From positions 45,515,368-45,579,367 of the forward strand of contig NC_072791.1 of assembly GCF_028583425.1 (NCBI RefSeq): a DNA stretch of 64,000 nucleotides, in the 5' to 3' direction. The translations under genes and the position numbers were made by a program. Under the pieces are notes generated by a model. It ran no database searches. It was given only the letters and a program-made list of their open reading frames with translations, and was not told where the DNA came from. Shown here one piece after another: positions 1 through 13,239 of the stretch; position 1 is the first letter of the stretch, and each line of letters starts with the position of its first letter. Source of the DNA: Eublepharis macularius (Eukaryota; Chordata; Lepidosauria; Squamata; Eublepharidae).

Positions 1-460
1 AAAGTTCCGTGCGGCTAAAGGAGGCGGGGGTGTTGTGTTATGGTGTGTCGTGTTGTGTCAGGCAAGGCATCCACAATTGCGCCTTTCAAGCTCAGCTCGG
101 AACTCCTTTTGATTCTGTTAGAAACCTCAGGGGAGCTCGAGTAATGCTTCCTTTTTCTCTTAAACGTTAGCTCAAAAGAGACAGCAAATCCCCGTCCTTT
201 CCCCCTCTTATACAGTCTTTGGGCGCTCCTCGCTTCTCAATTGGAGACTCATATCACCATCTATTAGTAAATACCATCCTCGGAGTAAGGAAATGTGTAG
301 TCTCCCTCTTCCGATTTCCATCTCTTTGCAGAGTACTTCTCAGCACTTTAGCTTATGGGTAGTTAGTGTTATATACCCGGGTTCAAATCCTCCCAAGCTT
401 ACTAGATGACTTTGGGTCAGCCTAACCAACCTCACGATAGTTTTAAGTGGGTACCCATGT

Positions 461-571
461 TGATCTGCAGTAGAACAGCAGGATTTGAGTCCAGTGGCAC
501 CTTAAGAGACCACCAAGATTTTCCGGGGATAAGAGTTCCCACTGGACTCAAATCCTGCTGTTCTACTTCAC
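461..571. repeat. Foldback fragment with a 28-bp perfect inverted repeat
   Basis: Positions 470-497 and 539-566 are exact reverse complements (GTAGAACAGCAGGATTTGAG and so on), separated by 41 nt. The arms match the 3' end of the middle element at 6725-6770. Confidence 0.85.
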
Positions 572-575
572 ATAT

Positions 576-1850
576 TTGTTGTGAAAATCAAAGTGGGAAC
601 AATATACAATGCTGCAAGTTCGTTCAGTTAATAGTATTCAGTACATTATGACAGATGAAATTTGGAATCCTCCAAGATAAATGCACTTAGACCTCATATT
701 CTCAAACCTCTCTAATTATTTTCTGCTGTCTGGGGGAACGGACTAAAATAACAATGCCTTATCTTCAAAGGACAGGTTTAAAACAACACAATTAATATGC
801 AATGCCTTACATCATTTCCCTGAAGGATGTTCTCAATAGTGTGCGTGTTTAGTGTACAGAATATAGCTTTCCACAATCTGCAGTTTGCCACTGACGACTG
901 TTATTGTTTCCCTCTGAAGAGAATTCTACAGGATAATGCTACCTGTCAAGACTGTAGAAAGAAAGCTGTCTTGTTCAATTATTCTGTATCACTGGAAGAA
1001 AATTGAAACCTGATCTGAATGCAACTGGATATTTTCCCCCTCATAGTAAAGCATAAGTCTCATGAGGAAAGTTTCATTCCTTCTTAATAACCTATCGCAG
1101 CCATATCAGCAAAATAGTTCCCTCATCATGATAAAGTAATAAGCAAATAACCATTTTGAGTGCTTAAAATATTGGTGCTAATTTCTTGTAAAGTTAACTA
1201 TATTGTTTAATAATTAGTTGTTTTCCTAGAAGAGAACAAAAGGCTAAAATACTTTTATTAATATTTTATTATTTTTCAATGTAACTGTGCAATACAACTT
1301 CATATTAGTATATAAAGACTTCTGCTACAGCTCATATTTTGAATTAAGAGGGGATCACATAAGTGGAGAAGAAACAAACATCATATACAAAAACCATCCA
1401 GAAAGGTTGATAGTCTTTTTCAAAATATTAGTTTTCCTCATTTCACAAATATAATTTTCTTTTGACCTGCTTGCATATAAAAATCCATTATCCATTTCTG
1501 AATCTGAGAATATTTTCAGTTTCTGGTATTTTAATATGCATTTTGTTTAAAAGAATATCAATTGCATCACAATATTTGTTCTACAATTTATTTAATGTTT
1601 TATTTATTTAAGAGGTTTAGAACCCAGCAGTCACCTTTAGGCTATTGAATTTTTTTTAAATGACTTGGATTCTCCCTTCTTTCAGTTAAAAGGCACACTT
1701 CATATTTAGCACATGTCAAAAGCTGAAGACTTCCAACCAGAAAGTTAAAATGCTATGACAGCTGAGAACTCTTTATCATATATGTAAATGATGCTTTACT
1801 GGCCCTTCATCTCCTCAAAGATGTTTGCAATTGCATCCATAAACTATATC
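576..1850. other. AT-rich intergenic DNA, nothing recognised
   Basis: There is no conserved coding segment or clear repeat. AT content rises after about 1100. The first 400 bases of the window are also unassigned. Confidence 0.6.
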
Positions 1851-1860
1851 ATAGCCTCAT

Positions 1861-2087
1861 AGGGCTGCCAGCTCCAAGTTGGGAAATTCCTGGAGATTTT
1901 GGGGGTGAAACCTAGAGAAACCTGGAGAAAGTGGGGTTTGGGGAGGGAAAGGACCTTGACATGGCAGAATTCCATAGAGTCCACCTCCAAAAGTAGCCAT
2001 TTTCTCCAGGTGAACTGATGTCTGTGGCCTGGAGACCAGTTGTAATTCCAGGAGATCTCCAGCCACTACCTGGAGGCTTGCAACCCC
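1861..2087. mobile_element. hAT-like MITE with 8-10 bp target duplication
   Basis: The ends AGGGCTGCCA and TTGCAACCCC are imperfect inverted repeats (family AGGGTTGCCA). ATAGCCTCAT flanks both sides (1851-1860 and 2088-2097). The body reads AAATTCCTGGAGATTTTGGG and GTAGCCATTTTCTCCAGGTG. It is non-coding. Confidence 0.85.
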
Positions 2088-2099
2088 ATAGCCTCATTT

Positions 2100-3090
2100 G
2101 AGTCCACTATGATTTGCTTCACTAATCTAAGACTGATATCCAAAGTAGTAACTGGGATTACTGTTAAAGTTTAAAATGTTAAACTGTTCGAGATGTTTTA
2201 AGCATCATTTACCAAGAACTATATTAAATTAACAGAATGCCCCGACTAGTTCCACTTTTTAAAATAGTTAGCAAATGCTGCTTGTAATAGTTTGGAGAAT
2301 CTTTTCCACATGACTGTCCATTCCCTAGAGAGAAACATTTGTCTTTAACCACAATGAAAAGATCAATGATAAAAATACACTGACTTTGTTCACTACTCTG
2401 AGTGGGGTAATAATCTCTCTACAATAGTGATATATAAGCCAAGTAATAGTTGTTGTTATCCTGAAGCTATAAAAGGAAGTTGCTCAGTTGTACATTGAGT
2501 GCCTTACAGAGCTTGCTAAACTACAGGGTCTCTTTGTAATGTCTAAATAGGGATTTTTATTTAAAGTACTACACACACACAGATATTCCATATGAAATGA
2601 TCGTGCGTTATAATTTTAGACTACACTAAAAGAACTACAATATTGTATTCACTTCTCATTGTAAAATTATAATGAAAATGTTCTTATGTGGCGGAGAATC
2701 ACCCCTCTGAAATACTGAAAGCACTAGCTTATCTGAGGTTGGCTTTCCAAGGTCTAAGATGAAATTCCCTTGCAGAAAAGTGGTTTCCACTTCTACTCAG
2801 CTTTATTATGTGATTTATATCAATGGAATATCATCTTCTTTGCATGCAGAAGGTCCCAAGTTCAATGCTGGCACCTCCAGTTAAAAGAAAGATCATATAG
2901 TGAATGATGTGAAAGACCTCTACCTGAAAGCCAGTGCTAGTCAAAATAGACAATACTTGACCTACTGTGATAGGTTCATGTGTGTTCAGTGAGCATTGCA
3001 TCATCACTGTCTGGAGATTGTACACTAACAGTAAAACATATGCATGCTTACTAGACAGCAAATCACAGTGAGCTGACTGGGACTTATTTT
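2100..3090. other. AT-rich intergenic DNA, nothing recognised
   Basis: No gene or named repeat is visible. An ACACACACAC run lies at 2571-2580. Confidence 0.55.
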
Positions 3091-3107
3091 TAAATAAGCA
3101 TGATTAA

Positions 3108-3250
3108 TTGTTATAGATTCGGTGCTACACCTCTGAAGATGCCAGTCACAGCTGCTGGTGAAACGTCAGGAAATACAATGACAAGACCACGGCTGTACAG
3201 GCCGGAAAATCTACAACAGCTAACATTCTCCGGCCATGAAAGCCTTCAAC
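3108..3250 (+). mobile_element. Penelope-like element fragment with hammerhead-like core
   Basis: The 12-bp duplication AAGCATGATTAA flanks it exactly (3096-3107 and 3251-3262). The core CTGAAGA (3133-3139), a 6-bp stem and GAAA (3160-3163) follow a GGTG-CTA-CACC hairpin. It ends in TTCTCCGGCCATGAAAGCCT. It is the most diverged of the three copies here. Confidence 0.8.
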
Positions 3251-3493
3251 AAGCATGATTAAAATTGTACTGTACAACAAGTCTATTTGCTCCATGATAA
3301 ACAGATTTAAATTGTTTGTCAGTCCCTTTGCTGTCCATACCTTTCCCTAGTCCATGCAAGAATGATCTCCATTACTGAAAGTAAATGATGGAGTTCCTCC
3401 CCTGCCTCTTGAATCTGGTCAACCTGAAGTGGCTGGTTTAGGTGTCTCTCATCGTCCTCAGGTGTCTTATGGTGCTCCCATAATATCTTTCTA

Positions 3494-3600
3494 AGAAGAT
3501 TTACGTACGTAGATGCCATCAAGTCACAACCAACTTATGGTGACCACAGCGAAGGGCTTTCAAGGCAAGTGAGATGCAGAACTAAACCTGGTTTTGATGC
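3494..3600 (-). mobile_element. 5S-type SINE 3' body fragment
   Basis: GTAGATGCCATCAAGTCACA, ACCAACTTATGGTGACC and GGGCTTTCAAGGCAAGTGAG are the antisense of the 3' body of the element at 47258. The 5S head is missing. Confidence 0.7.
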
Positions 3601-3691
3601 TAGTCATCCTTCTTCCCACATAAAAGATATATGCCATTTCTGCAGTTTCACTGGAAAGAATATGCCTGTTCTTAATGTCAAAGTACTAGAA

Positions 3692-3914
3692 GAGTCAGTG
3701 TGTTGTGGTGGTTAGAGCGTTGGATCTGGGAGACTCAGGTGTGAATGCTCTCTCTGTCATGGAAGCTTGCTGGGTGACCTTGGGCCAGTCACACATTCTC
3801 AGCCCAGCCTACCTCACAGGATTGTTGTGAGGATAAAATGGAGAAGAGAATGGGGTAAGACAATCTAGGTCCCCACTGGGGAGAAAAATCGAGTATAAAT
3901 CAAATCAATCAATA
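3692..3914 (+). mobile_element. Sauria-type tRNA-derived SINE
   Basis: The head has Pol III A-box-like TGGTGGTTAGAGCG and B-box-like GGTGTGAATGC. The body reads TGACCTTGGGCCAGTCACAC and CTACCTCACAGGATTGTTGT, and the tail GAGTATAAATCAAATCAATC. It is a nearly full-length copy. Confidence 0.9.
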
Positions 3915-4495
3915 TGATATACCCTAGATAATATTTATTATACATTTCCCAGTTTTGCACAGGTATTATGAAGGCATAAAAAAGACAGGGATGTCATATA
4001 TTATATAATTTGAAAGCAGATATGATCCTCACCATTTATCATTAGGATAATTTAGATGAGGAGTCTCCAACAGGTAGCTCATGAACTACCAGTAGCTTGC
4101 TGGCTGCTGCAGAGTAGCTTGTGCCTCCCACAGAGGACCCAGTAAAAGTTTATGAAAAGACCTCCTCTTGCTTTAAAAAATAAGTTTTTATTTTATACAT
4201 TTTTTTCTCTTGGCTTCTTAGTTTATAGCTTCATTTCTGGTCCTCTGCCTTTCATTCCTCAGAACTAGCTTGCTTTAAAAGAAAGGTTGGTGACCCTGTC
4301 TGAGATTATCAGATCCTTGTTTCCTGACTATCTGAGCAGAGGGCTTCTCTGCCTGCTTCTCAAGGAAAGCCTTGCCCTCAACTGTTGGTACAACTTGCTG
4401 CTTGACAATATTGTTTCTGCAAACAATATGAAATTATGTGTACTGCCCGCCCCCCTACAAGTATGTATCTATAAGACTGTAAGAGGATCAAAACA

Positions 4496-4860
4496 GTGGT
4501 CCATCTAGTCCAGCATCTTGTTTCAGCATCTTGAAGTTATGTGGCTTTGGGTGGTCAACAAATGGGACTTCCTATGATCTTGCCTAGAGCACCTATATCC
4601 AAAGGTTTACTGCCTCCCCATGTGGAAATTCCTCTTAATCATCATGGCTAGTAGCGACTGATGGACTTATCATCCAGGAACCTGTCAAATACCACTTTAA
4701 AGCCATCCACAATAATGGCCAGCATTTAGTCCATTGACAACTAATTCAAGAATTTAATCACTCATTGGATACAGAAGTACTTTTTCTTGTCTTTCCTCCT
4801 CTATTGTCCATAACATTAGGTGCCTCCAATGTATTACAGGAGAAAGAAGAAAGTTCTTAA
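4496..4860. mobile_element. CR1 fragment
   Basis: GTCCATCTAGTCCAGCATCT, TGGCTAGTAGCGACTGATGG, TTTAAAGCCATCCACAATAA and TTTAATCACTCATTGGATAC match the same CR1 region as 18480-18900, with different small gaps. Confidence 0.8.
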
Positions 4861-6000
4861 TGCAAAACAGAGTATAAAAATCCCGTAACAATGTAGTTAC
4901 CGCAAACAGCATAAAATGTCCTTTCTTCTGTATAGGACATCTTGGTTGCAAATAAAGGCCTAGAAGTGGATCCCTAATTTCTGGCTACATGGTGCTTCAG
5001 AAATAAAATGACCAATACTGTTCCATGGTCAGTGCATTCCAGCTTGAATATTTGCTAGTGTAACAAATCTTAATATCAGCCTATGTATTCCAGTAACAGT
5101 AACAGTCTTTTTGAACAACTTAAACACATCAGTAGTATCCAGGAGTTGTTTTTATCTACAAATGAGAGCTTCAAAGCTCTTCCTTCTGAAAGGAACAGGA
5201 AAGCATTAGACTTCCTGCACCACAAGGAATTATTGTGTAAGTGGGTTTGTCCAGTAATGTGTATCTTTCATGTAATGTTTTTAAAGTTCAAACTACCTGA
5301 TTTTATTGCATATGTCTTGATTGGTCAAAACCAGAGTTCTATTTACATGATTCTGTACTACTGTCTTATAGCTTGTTTTCAAGTACCACAGAGATTTGTG
5401 CTGAATTGAACCAGTCTTTAAAGTAATCTAATGCAAATGCTTGCATTCAGTAGAGTACAAAAGTTATGCCAGTATTCCTTCCACAATGTGACAGTGAAAC
5501 TTCCGTGCCTTGCCTCTTAAGAAATGTAGTCTGAGTGTGTACTGGGATTTTACTCTTCTTCTCATACATACCCTCCCTGAGGGTAACAAGACTCTGACAC
5601 ACACACCCCAATATTTCTCTTCTATTCAGGCACTAATAGATTTACAATTCATCAGTGAAGACAACCAGTTAAAAAACTCTTGATGCTTGCGCTTCAAGAA
5701 ATTGCTAATAAAGTTGAATCAGAAACGCTTGGCGATTTCTGAATGTCCAGACAGTAGTGTAATATTAAATACCAAGTGTATGTGTCTGGAGGGGACTTTA
5801 AGAAGAGGTACCAGTGACTTTGGCACTACAATTACCAGCCTGGACTCTACCATCGCTCCTAACCCTAATAATCTGTCTCAACTGGAAGCTGTTAACAACG
5901 GGATCAGACACAACTGTCAAGTAAATGGACTGAACATGCCTGACCTTCACAAGAGTCAGTTCCATGCATCAGAACTTCTTTGACTAGAATACATTTGATA
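4860..6000. other. Intergenic DNA with two short unremarkable frames
   Basis: Frames of about 100 codons at 5083-5409 and 5687-5983 show no recognisable domain and no splice or promoter support. Confidence 0.5.
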
Positions 6001-6082
6001 CAGTATATAACAGTGTTGCACAGTGGTTAGAATGTTGGACTAGAACCTGGAAAACCTAGGGTTCAAATCCCCTTTCAGCCAT

Positions 6083-6789
6083 TTGAGTCCAATGGCACCG
6101 TAGAGACTAATCAAAAAGAGTCCAGTAGCACCTTTAAGACTAACCAACTTTATTGTAGCATAAGCTTTCGAGAATCACAGTTCTCTTCATCAGATGCATG
6201 GAGGGCAAGAAGAAACTGGTCAGATATATAGGTGGAGAGGGGAGGGAGGAGTAAATGCAAACAGTAAAGTTCCCTTACATATGAATTCATATGTAAATTT
6301 GATTCAGTCAGGCTGGGATTAAATAGAGACTATGAATGGTTATCTCATTATCAGAAGTAACTGACTTCCTTAACAGAAGCAAACTGATCTCCATATCAGA
6401 AGCTACTGTTTGCATCTACTCCTCCCTCCCCTCTCCACCTATATATCTGACCAATTTCTTCTTGCCCTCCATGCATCTGACGAAGAGAACTGTGATTCTT
6501 GAAAGCTTATGCTACAATAAAGTTGGTTAGCCTTAAAGTAGTTACTGGACTCTTTTTGATTTTGCTACTACAGACTAACACGGCTAACTCCTCTGCATTA
6601 GAGACTAATAAAATTTTCAGAGTGTAAACTTTTGAGAGTCAGAGCTCCTTCAGGACACTGTGTCTGAAGAAAGGAAGCTTTGACTCTTGAAAGCTTACAC
6701 TTTGAAAATCTTGTTGGTCTGTAAGGTGCCATTGGACTCAAATCCTGCTGTTCTACTACAGATCAGCACGGCTACTCACCTATTACTAT
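6083..6789 (+). mobile_element. Foldback repeat (TTGAGTCCAATGGCACC family), middle layer
   Basis: It begins TTGAGTCCAATGGCACC and ends with the complementary GGTGCCATTGGACTCAA followed by CTGCTGTTCTACTACAGATC. It is itself interrupted at TAGAGACTAAT (6101-6111 and 6599-6609) by the inner element. Its right arm has CTGAAGA and GAAAGC blocks (6661-6700), as in Penelope-like relatives. Confidence 0.75.
6112..6598 (+). mobile_element. Foldback repeat (AAGAGTCCAGTAGCACC family), innermost layer
   Basis: Two arms of about 155 nt (6112-6270 and 6404-6560) are reverse complements apart from scattered changes and enclose a loop of about 135 nt. Each arm carries CTGATGA or CTGACGA, a short stem, then GAAAGCTTATGCT. 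TAGAGACTAAT flanks it. It is the youngest of the three nested insertions. Confidence 0.8.
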
Positions 6790-6959
6790 CCTTTCAGCCA
6801 TGAAACTCAATAGATGGCCTTAGGGAAGTCATTGTCTTTCACCCTAACGTAACCTCACAGGGTTCTTGCACAGACAAAATGAATGGAAGAAGATAACTAT
6901 GTGGGCTGCTCTGAGCTTCTTGGAAGGGTGGTATAAAAGTGAACTATATATACATACCC

Positions 6960-7760
6960 CACATGCTAGAATAGAAGTTATGTGACACTTAGTTTTAAAA
7001 GGGCAGAAAGGCTGTTTCACTCCTCGTATCCAATAAAGCAGTCAAGCATCTAACTCAAGGAACCTCAGTACAAAACTTAGTAGCTGGGATCTTCTATCTT
7101 ACCCCAATTAATTATAAATATAAAAAGTCTTATTTCATCTTTCCGTAAGGTGTATTTTTGGGGAGGATGAAAGACATGAGGTAAAGGAAAATGAAAGATC
7201 AAGTAGCTGTAGGAAATGAAGATAAAAAGATCAAAGATACACTCAGGGAGAAGGAAACAAACAGGAAGCCTGATGTGACGAAAGAGCAATTATCTGAACA
7301 AAATAATCACAAGCCTAAAGGAAGTATAATTTCTCCACTCTACGGAGTTATTTAACTGCCTCCACTTAGTGATAATTGAGCTCATGTTCTTTACCAAGAA
7401 CGAACTGAAGTTTATGGAAGGTTGCAATGGCAAGACTTGTGAGTACATTCCTCTAAACAGCATGCTTCCAAATAAAGATGTGTAGAACTGGGCTATCAGA
7501 ATTTTATGTAATCCTAAATATCAGAATACTGAGCAACAGTAGTTACTTAGACAATTGATTAGTACCAAACGTAGGTGCAACACATTTTACAAGTTAAGAT
7601 TGGATTGAGGGAAAGTATCCAGAGAAAAGATAGTAGTACTAGTACAGTTTCTTGTGTCTTTGAGAAAACCAAGTCACATTTGGGCCCATATGGTGTTAAT
7701 TTATCTTCAGTGTAAATGCACTGTTAGGGAAGTTTTGTAATGAAGAGATGACACAGCGCA
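6960..7760. other. Intergenic DNA just downstream of the FOS poly(A) site
   Basis: Mostly unique AT-rich sequence with no repeat recognised. Confidence 0.5.
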
Positions 7761-7764
7761 TATA

Positions 7765-8644
7765 GCATTCAGCTTAAATGCTTTATTGACAGTGTCTTGA
7801 ACACTAAGCAAACAATGCTTAAATTTCATCCAAATTCACTTTCCACATGTCAATACCTCAAGGTAGAAAAAATTAAAATAAAAATATAAATATCTCCATA
7901 AATAAATTAAACACACAATAAAAACGTTTTCATGGAAAACTTATGCCAAAAACCATCTAACAATCTCAGACCACTTCAACAATGTATGATCAGTTAAAGT
8001 TACGATGAACGTTGATGTACAAGGAGAACTATAGTACATGGACAACACAGCTATTTATTCATCTACTAGAAAATAAAATAGTCTCTTTTTCTCGCAGTTA
8101 AAGTTGGGTCATTGCTAAGTCATCAAAAACACAATATTGCCAGGAACACAGTAGTTATTGTTAATCAGCTGCACTAGATAACGAGTTGAAGATACCCAGC
8201 ACCATATTAAAAATTCCAATCATTTAAACCAACAGATTAATTAGTTAACGCTAGTGAATATTAAGGAAGGGAAGGGTAGAGTCACCAACCCAGCCATGTT
8301 GAACATGCTACAAAAACTACCGGTTCTCATGGATGGGGGAACAAGACAAAAATTCCATGCGATTTTGCTACATCTCTGGAAGAGGTATCAGGCCTTGTGG
8401 CAGGCTGCAGAGCAGTCCCTTAGCAAAGTCATTTCACTCCAGATGGGCTGCCCGTACCAGACGCCGGAACGGAGGCCTTTGTCTTCCCAGGCCTTGGGTG
8501 AGATCTCGGAGCTCCGCGGGAGGACGAGGGCGGCTCCTCCGCGGCCTAAGGCCCCATGCAGCAGCAGCAGCAGCAGCAAAGAAGATGAGGGGCTCGGTCT
8601 CCCCCGCGATGAGCCTGCGGTTGTTCCTCCAGGAGGCCGCCCTC
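7765..8644 (-). other. FOS: FOS 3' UTR with AU-rich element and poly(A) signal
   Basis: On the minus strand the AU-rich stretch at 7868-7926 contains several ATTTA cores. It is followed by a block resembling the mammalian FOS 3' UTR (CTACCTTGAGG, then GACATGTGGAAAGTGAAT). AATAAA is at 7782-7787. The cleavage site is inferred at about 7760-7770. AU-rich elements destabilise FOS mRNA. The proximal part (about 8440-8640) is GC-rich and holds a short CTG/CAG run at 8558-8579. Confidence 0.88.
8558..8579 (-). repeat. Seven-unit CTG/CAG run in the FOS 3' UTR
   Basis: The plus strand shows seven GCA units, so the FOS mRNA would carry a TGC/CTG run within its GC-rich proximal 3' UTR. Confidence 0.85.
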
Positions 8645-10982
<2,338 letters not shown>

Positions 10983-11137
10983 GTCGGATAGTCTGGGGAT
11001 GTACAAACCCTTCGGGGTGGTGTATCTATCCCAGATCAGTATCCGAACTGAGCGGTTCTTTGGCTAGGCGCACAGGTTACTCGTATGCTTCGGCCACGTC
11101 TCTTGCTTTGCCTGCTTCAGTCACTCGGGTTAGCTCT

Positions 11138-11206
11138 GCTGTTGTAAAGTGCGGTATCTCCGCCTTTTATTCTCTACGGCAACTTACTGAATGAGATGTA
11201 CGTCAT
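11138..11206 (-). promoter_or_regulatory. FOS: FOS core promoter: TATA-like box and CRE
   Basis: Read on the minus strand, AGAATAAAAGG (11164-11174) sits about 185 bp upstream of the start codon, with ATGACGTA (11199-11206) about 30 bp further upstream. A CATTCA block lies between them. This matches the mammalian order CRE, CATTCA, TATA. The transcription start is inferred near 11138, giving a 5' UTR of about 155 nt. The CRE binds CREB/ATF proteins. Confidence 0.85.
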
Positions 11207-11437
11207 GGGGCGTAGCAATCCACATGAGAGGGGAGCAGCAGCAGTCACGCACCGCCTTTGAGATAGCCCAAAGCTCCCGTCACTTTGGCAGCCTCTCAAC
11301 ATCAACTAGAAGTGTTCCACAAAGTGTCGTGGTGATTATTGAGAAGATATGAAGGGGTCTTAACCTTTAAAAAGCAAAGAAAGTGACTACTGAGTCCCCC
11401 TTTGCAACATGGTACAATCTACAGCTCGGGAACCCAC

Positions 11438-11495
11438 TGACGCAGATATCCTTATATGGTATACATCCTGTACAAAGGGGTGTGACTGACGGGAA
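11438..11495 (-). promoter_or_regulatory. FOS: FOS serum response region: SIE, Ets site, CArG box, AP-1-like site
   Basis: In minus-strand order the site holds TTCCCGTCA (11487-11495, the STAT-binding SIE), CAGGATGT (11463-11470, Ets/TCF site), CCATATAAGG (11450-11459, the CArG box bound by SRF) and TGCGTCA (11438-11444, AP-1-like). The CArG box is about 315 bp upstream of the inferred transcription start, close to its mammalian position. Three bases separate the Ets site from the CArG box; in the mammalian sequence I recall they abut. Confidence 0.93.
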
Positions 11496-11499
11496 CCGC

Positions 11500-13235
11500 T
11501 CCAGGGCTGAAGCCAAGAGAGATGGTGCGTGCCTGTGGCGACAGCAGGGGGAGCGGCGAGTAAAAGTAGCAACAGCCGCAGCAACGGTTTATGCATGCAG
11601 ATTCTGTCCTCTTCATTTAATGCTGACCAGACATTGAAATAACAGCTTAAAGTGTCAGAGTTGCAATTGTCCATTGAGCCCATCAAGAAGGGAGTCATAG
11701 AAATCTTCATTGGATATTTTGGTTCTCTTGATTTTCTTAAGCTCAGGTCAGCACATGAGCCCTTGAAATACTTCTGAATTTCAGGTATTGCTTCATCACT
11801 AGAATGCATATGTTTTTGAAACACACAGGGGAGAGGAAATAGCTATGAGATTCTAAGGGAATATAGTATACAAGATAAGAGGGCATCTGATATACTGCTT
11901 GCAATCAGGAAGATCTACAGGAAATTTTCATTCAAAAAGACAGGTTAAAAGTGGCATTGAGTGACATAACTTCCTTATGATTTTTGGTGCTGGGCTGAAC
12001 TATTATTATGTGAGAAAAGGATTTTTATTCTGGAGAACATATGTTCTATGCAATGCGGCCGTTGTTTAATCTTGTACCTCTCCTGAACTATCCTTCCTAT
12101 TTTACAGATGCAGAAATGAGATAGCCTTGCCCATGCTCCTGCCCAGTCTATGGCCTGGTGAGCTGAATTTACAAGGTTCAAGTATGAGGCAGCAATAGTA
12201 GAAATTTCAAATCCATATTTTGTTTGATGCAAATTTAAGATGTTAATATTTTCAACGAAAGATTTTCACAATATACGCTTACACAATTAATTTACTTGAG
12301 TTGGTTTCTTGGGATTAAGGGATGTGTAACTATTTTTACACTTGTCTACTATATTATAAGTGTCATAATGATATGAAACAGTGTTTTCTTTTCTCAGATA
12401 TATTCGGTTTCAATTTTATGCATGTACCATTGCTTTCAGTAGTACTTACTTACAAATAACCATATACAAGATCAGACTGTTACACATATTAAAGATGCTT
12501 TTCCTTCCCATGTTAATATCTTTAAAAATATGATCACATACATTGGTTTCTTTATTCTATGTAAAATATTTTATGCCATTTTTCTCCATATGAAAGGTAC
12601 AAACAAAGAAGGTTTGAAATCGCTGGAGCGTTTCCAGAGCTTTCTCTTGAGAACAGATGACGCATCCTTCTCACATCTTAAGACATAGGTGTGTTTCTTA
12701 ATTTCTTCTAAAGAAATACAAGAGACAACTCTGATTAAAGACTATCATTTTCCAGGTTGCATAGGTAGCTTGAGTTAATGAGAGGGGAAATCCCTGATGC
12801 CACTGTAGGCAGTGACAAAACTTCCAGCTGTTTCTGTTGTATCAGCATTTTATCTTGTAATAATTAAATGCAAAAATGCAGTAAAGAAAGTAAGGCTGTG
12901 TCATATACTCTTTAGCAAAAGAGTAAAGGACAAATTGATCGCTCAGTGATTTTCCAAATGATGGCTCAGGAGGACTCATTACTGAGGTCACCAAACTGAT
13001 TCAAGCACTTGAGCAAGGTACAAGGGACTTCGCTTCAGATAAACTCCTTCAGTAAAGTGCTCGGAAATCCTAGTGGAGATTCTATTGGGACTTCCATGAG
13101 ACTCTTCTGAAACTACTCGCTTGCAGAATTTCTCTAATAATAATAGGTTGTATACAACACTTGCACTGAATGCCCAAAACTCACAGATTATCTCAACTTT
13201 CTAAATCAGGCAAATATTATTAGCCACATAATGCA
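11500..13235. other. Distal FOS 5' flank
   Basis: Mostly unique, AT-rich after 11800. A weak MIR-like piece (TATTTTACAGATGCAGAAAT) lies at 12098-12117. No gene is seen. Confidence 0.5.
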
Positions 13236-13239
13236 CATG

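Larger units (their letters stand above)
6003..6955 (+). mobile_element. Sauria-type SINE split by a nested insertion
   Basis: The SINE head (CAGTGGTTAGAATGTTGGAC, GGGTTCAAATCCCC; 6003-6082) and its body and tail (TAACCTCACAGGGTTCTTGC, GGAAGGGTGGTATAAAAGTG; 6802-6955) are separated by a 707-bp insert. CCTTTCAGCCAT is duplicated at the break (6071-6082 and 6790-6801). It is the oldest layer of a three-layer nest. Confidence 0.85.

Noticed and set aside
1857-2097. Overlapping minus-strand frames of 61-69 codons
   Set aside because: They lie entirely within a hAT-like MITE.
3700-3760. Possible tRNA gene from A- and B-box-like motifs
   Set aside because: No cloverleaf pairing, and the sequence continues into the SINE body; the same holds for the copies at 16676, 48843 and 56592.
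11387-11824. 145-codon minus-strand frame upstream of FOS
   Set aside because: It overlaps the SIE/Ets/CArG module, has no recognisable domain and lies outside the FOS transcript.
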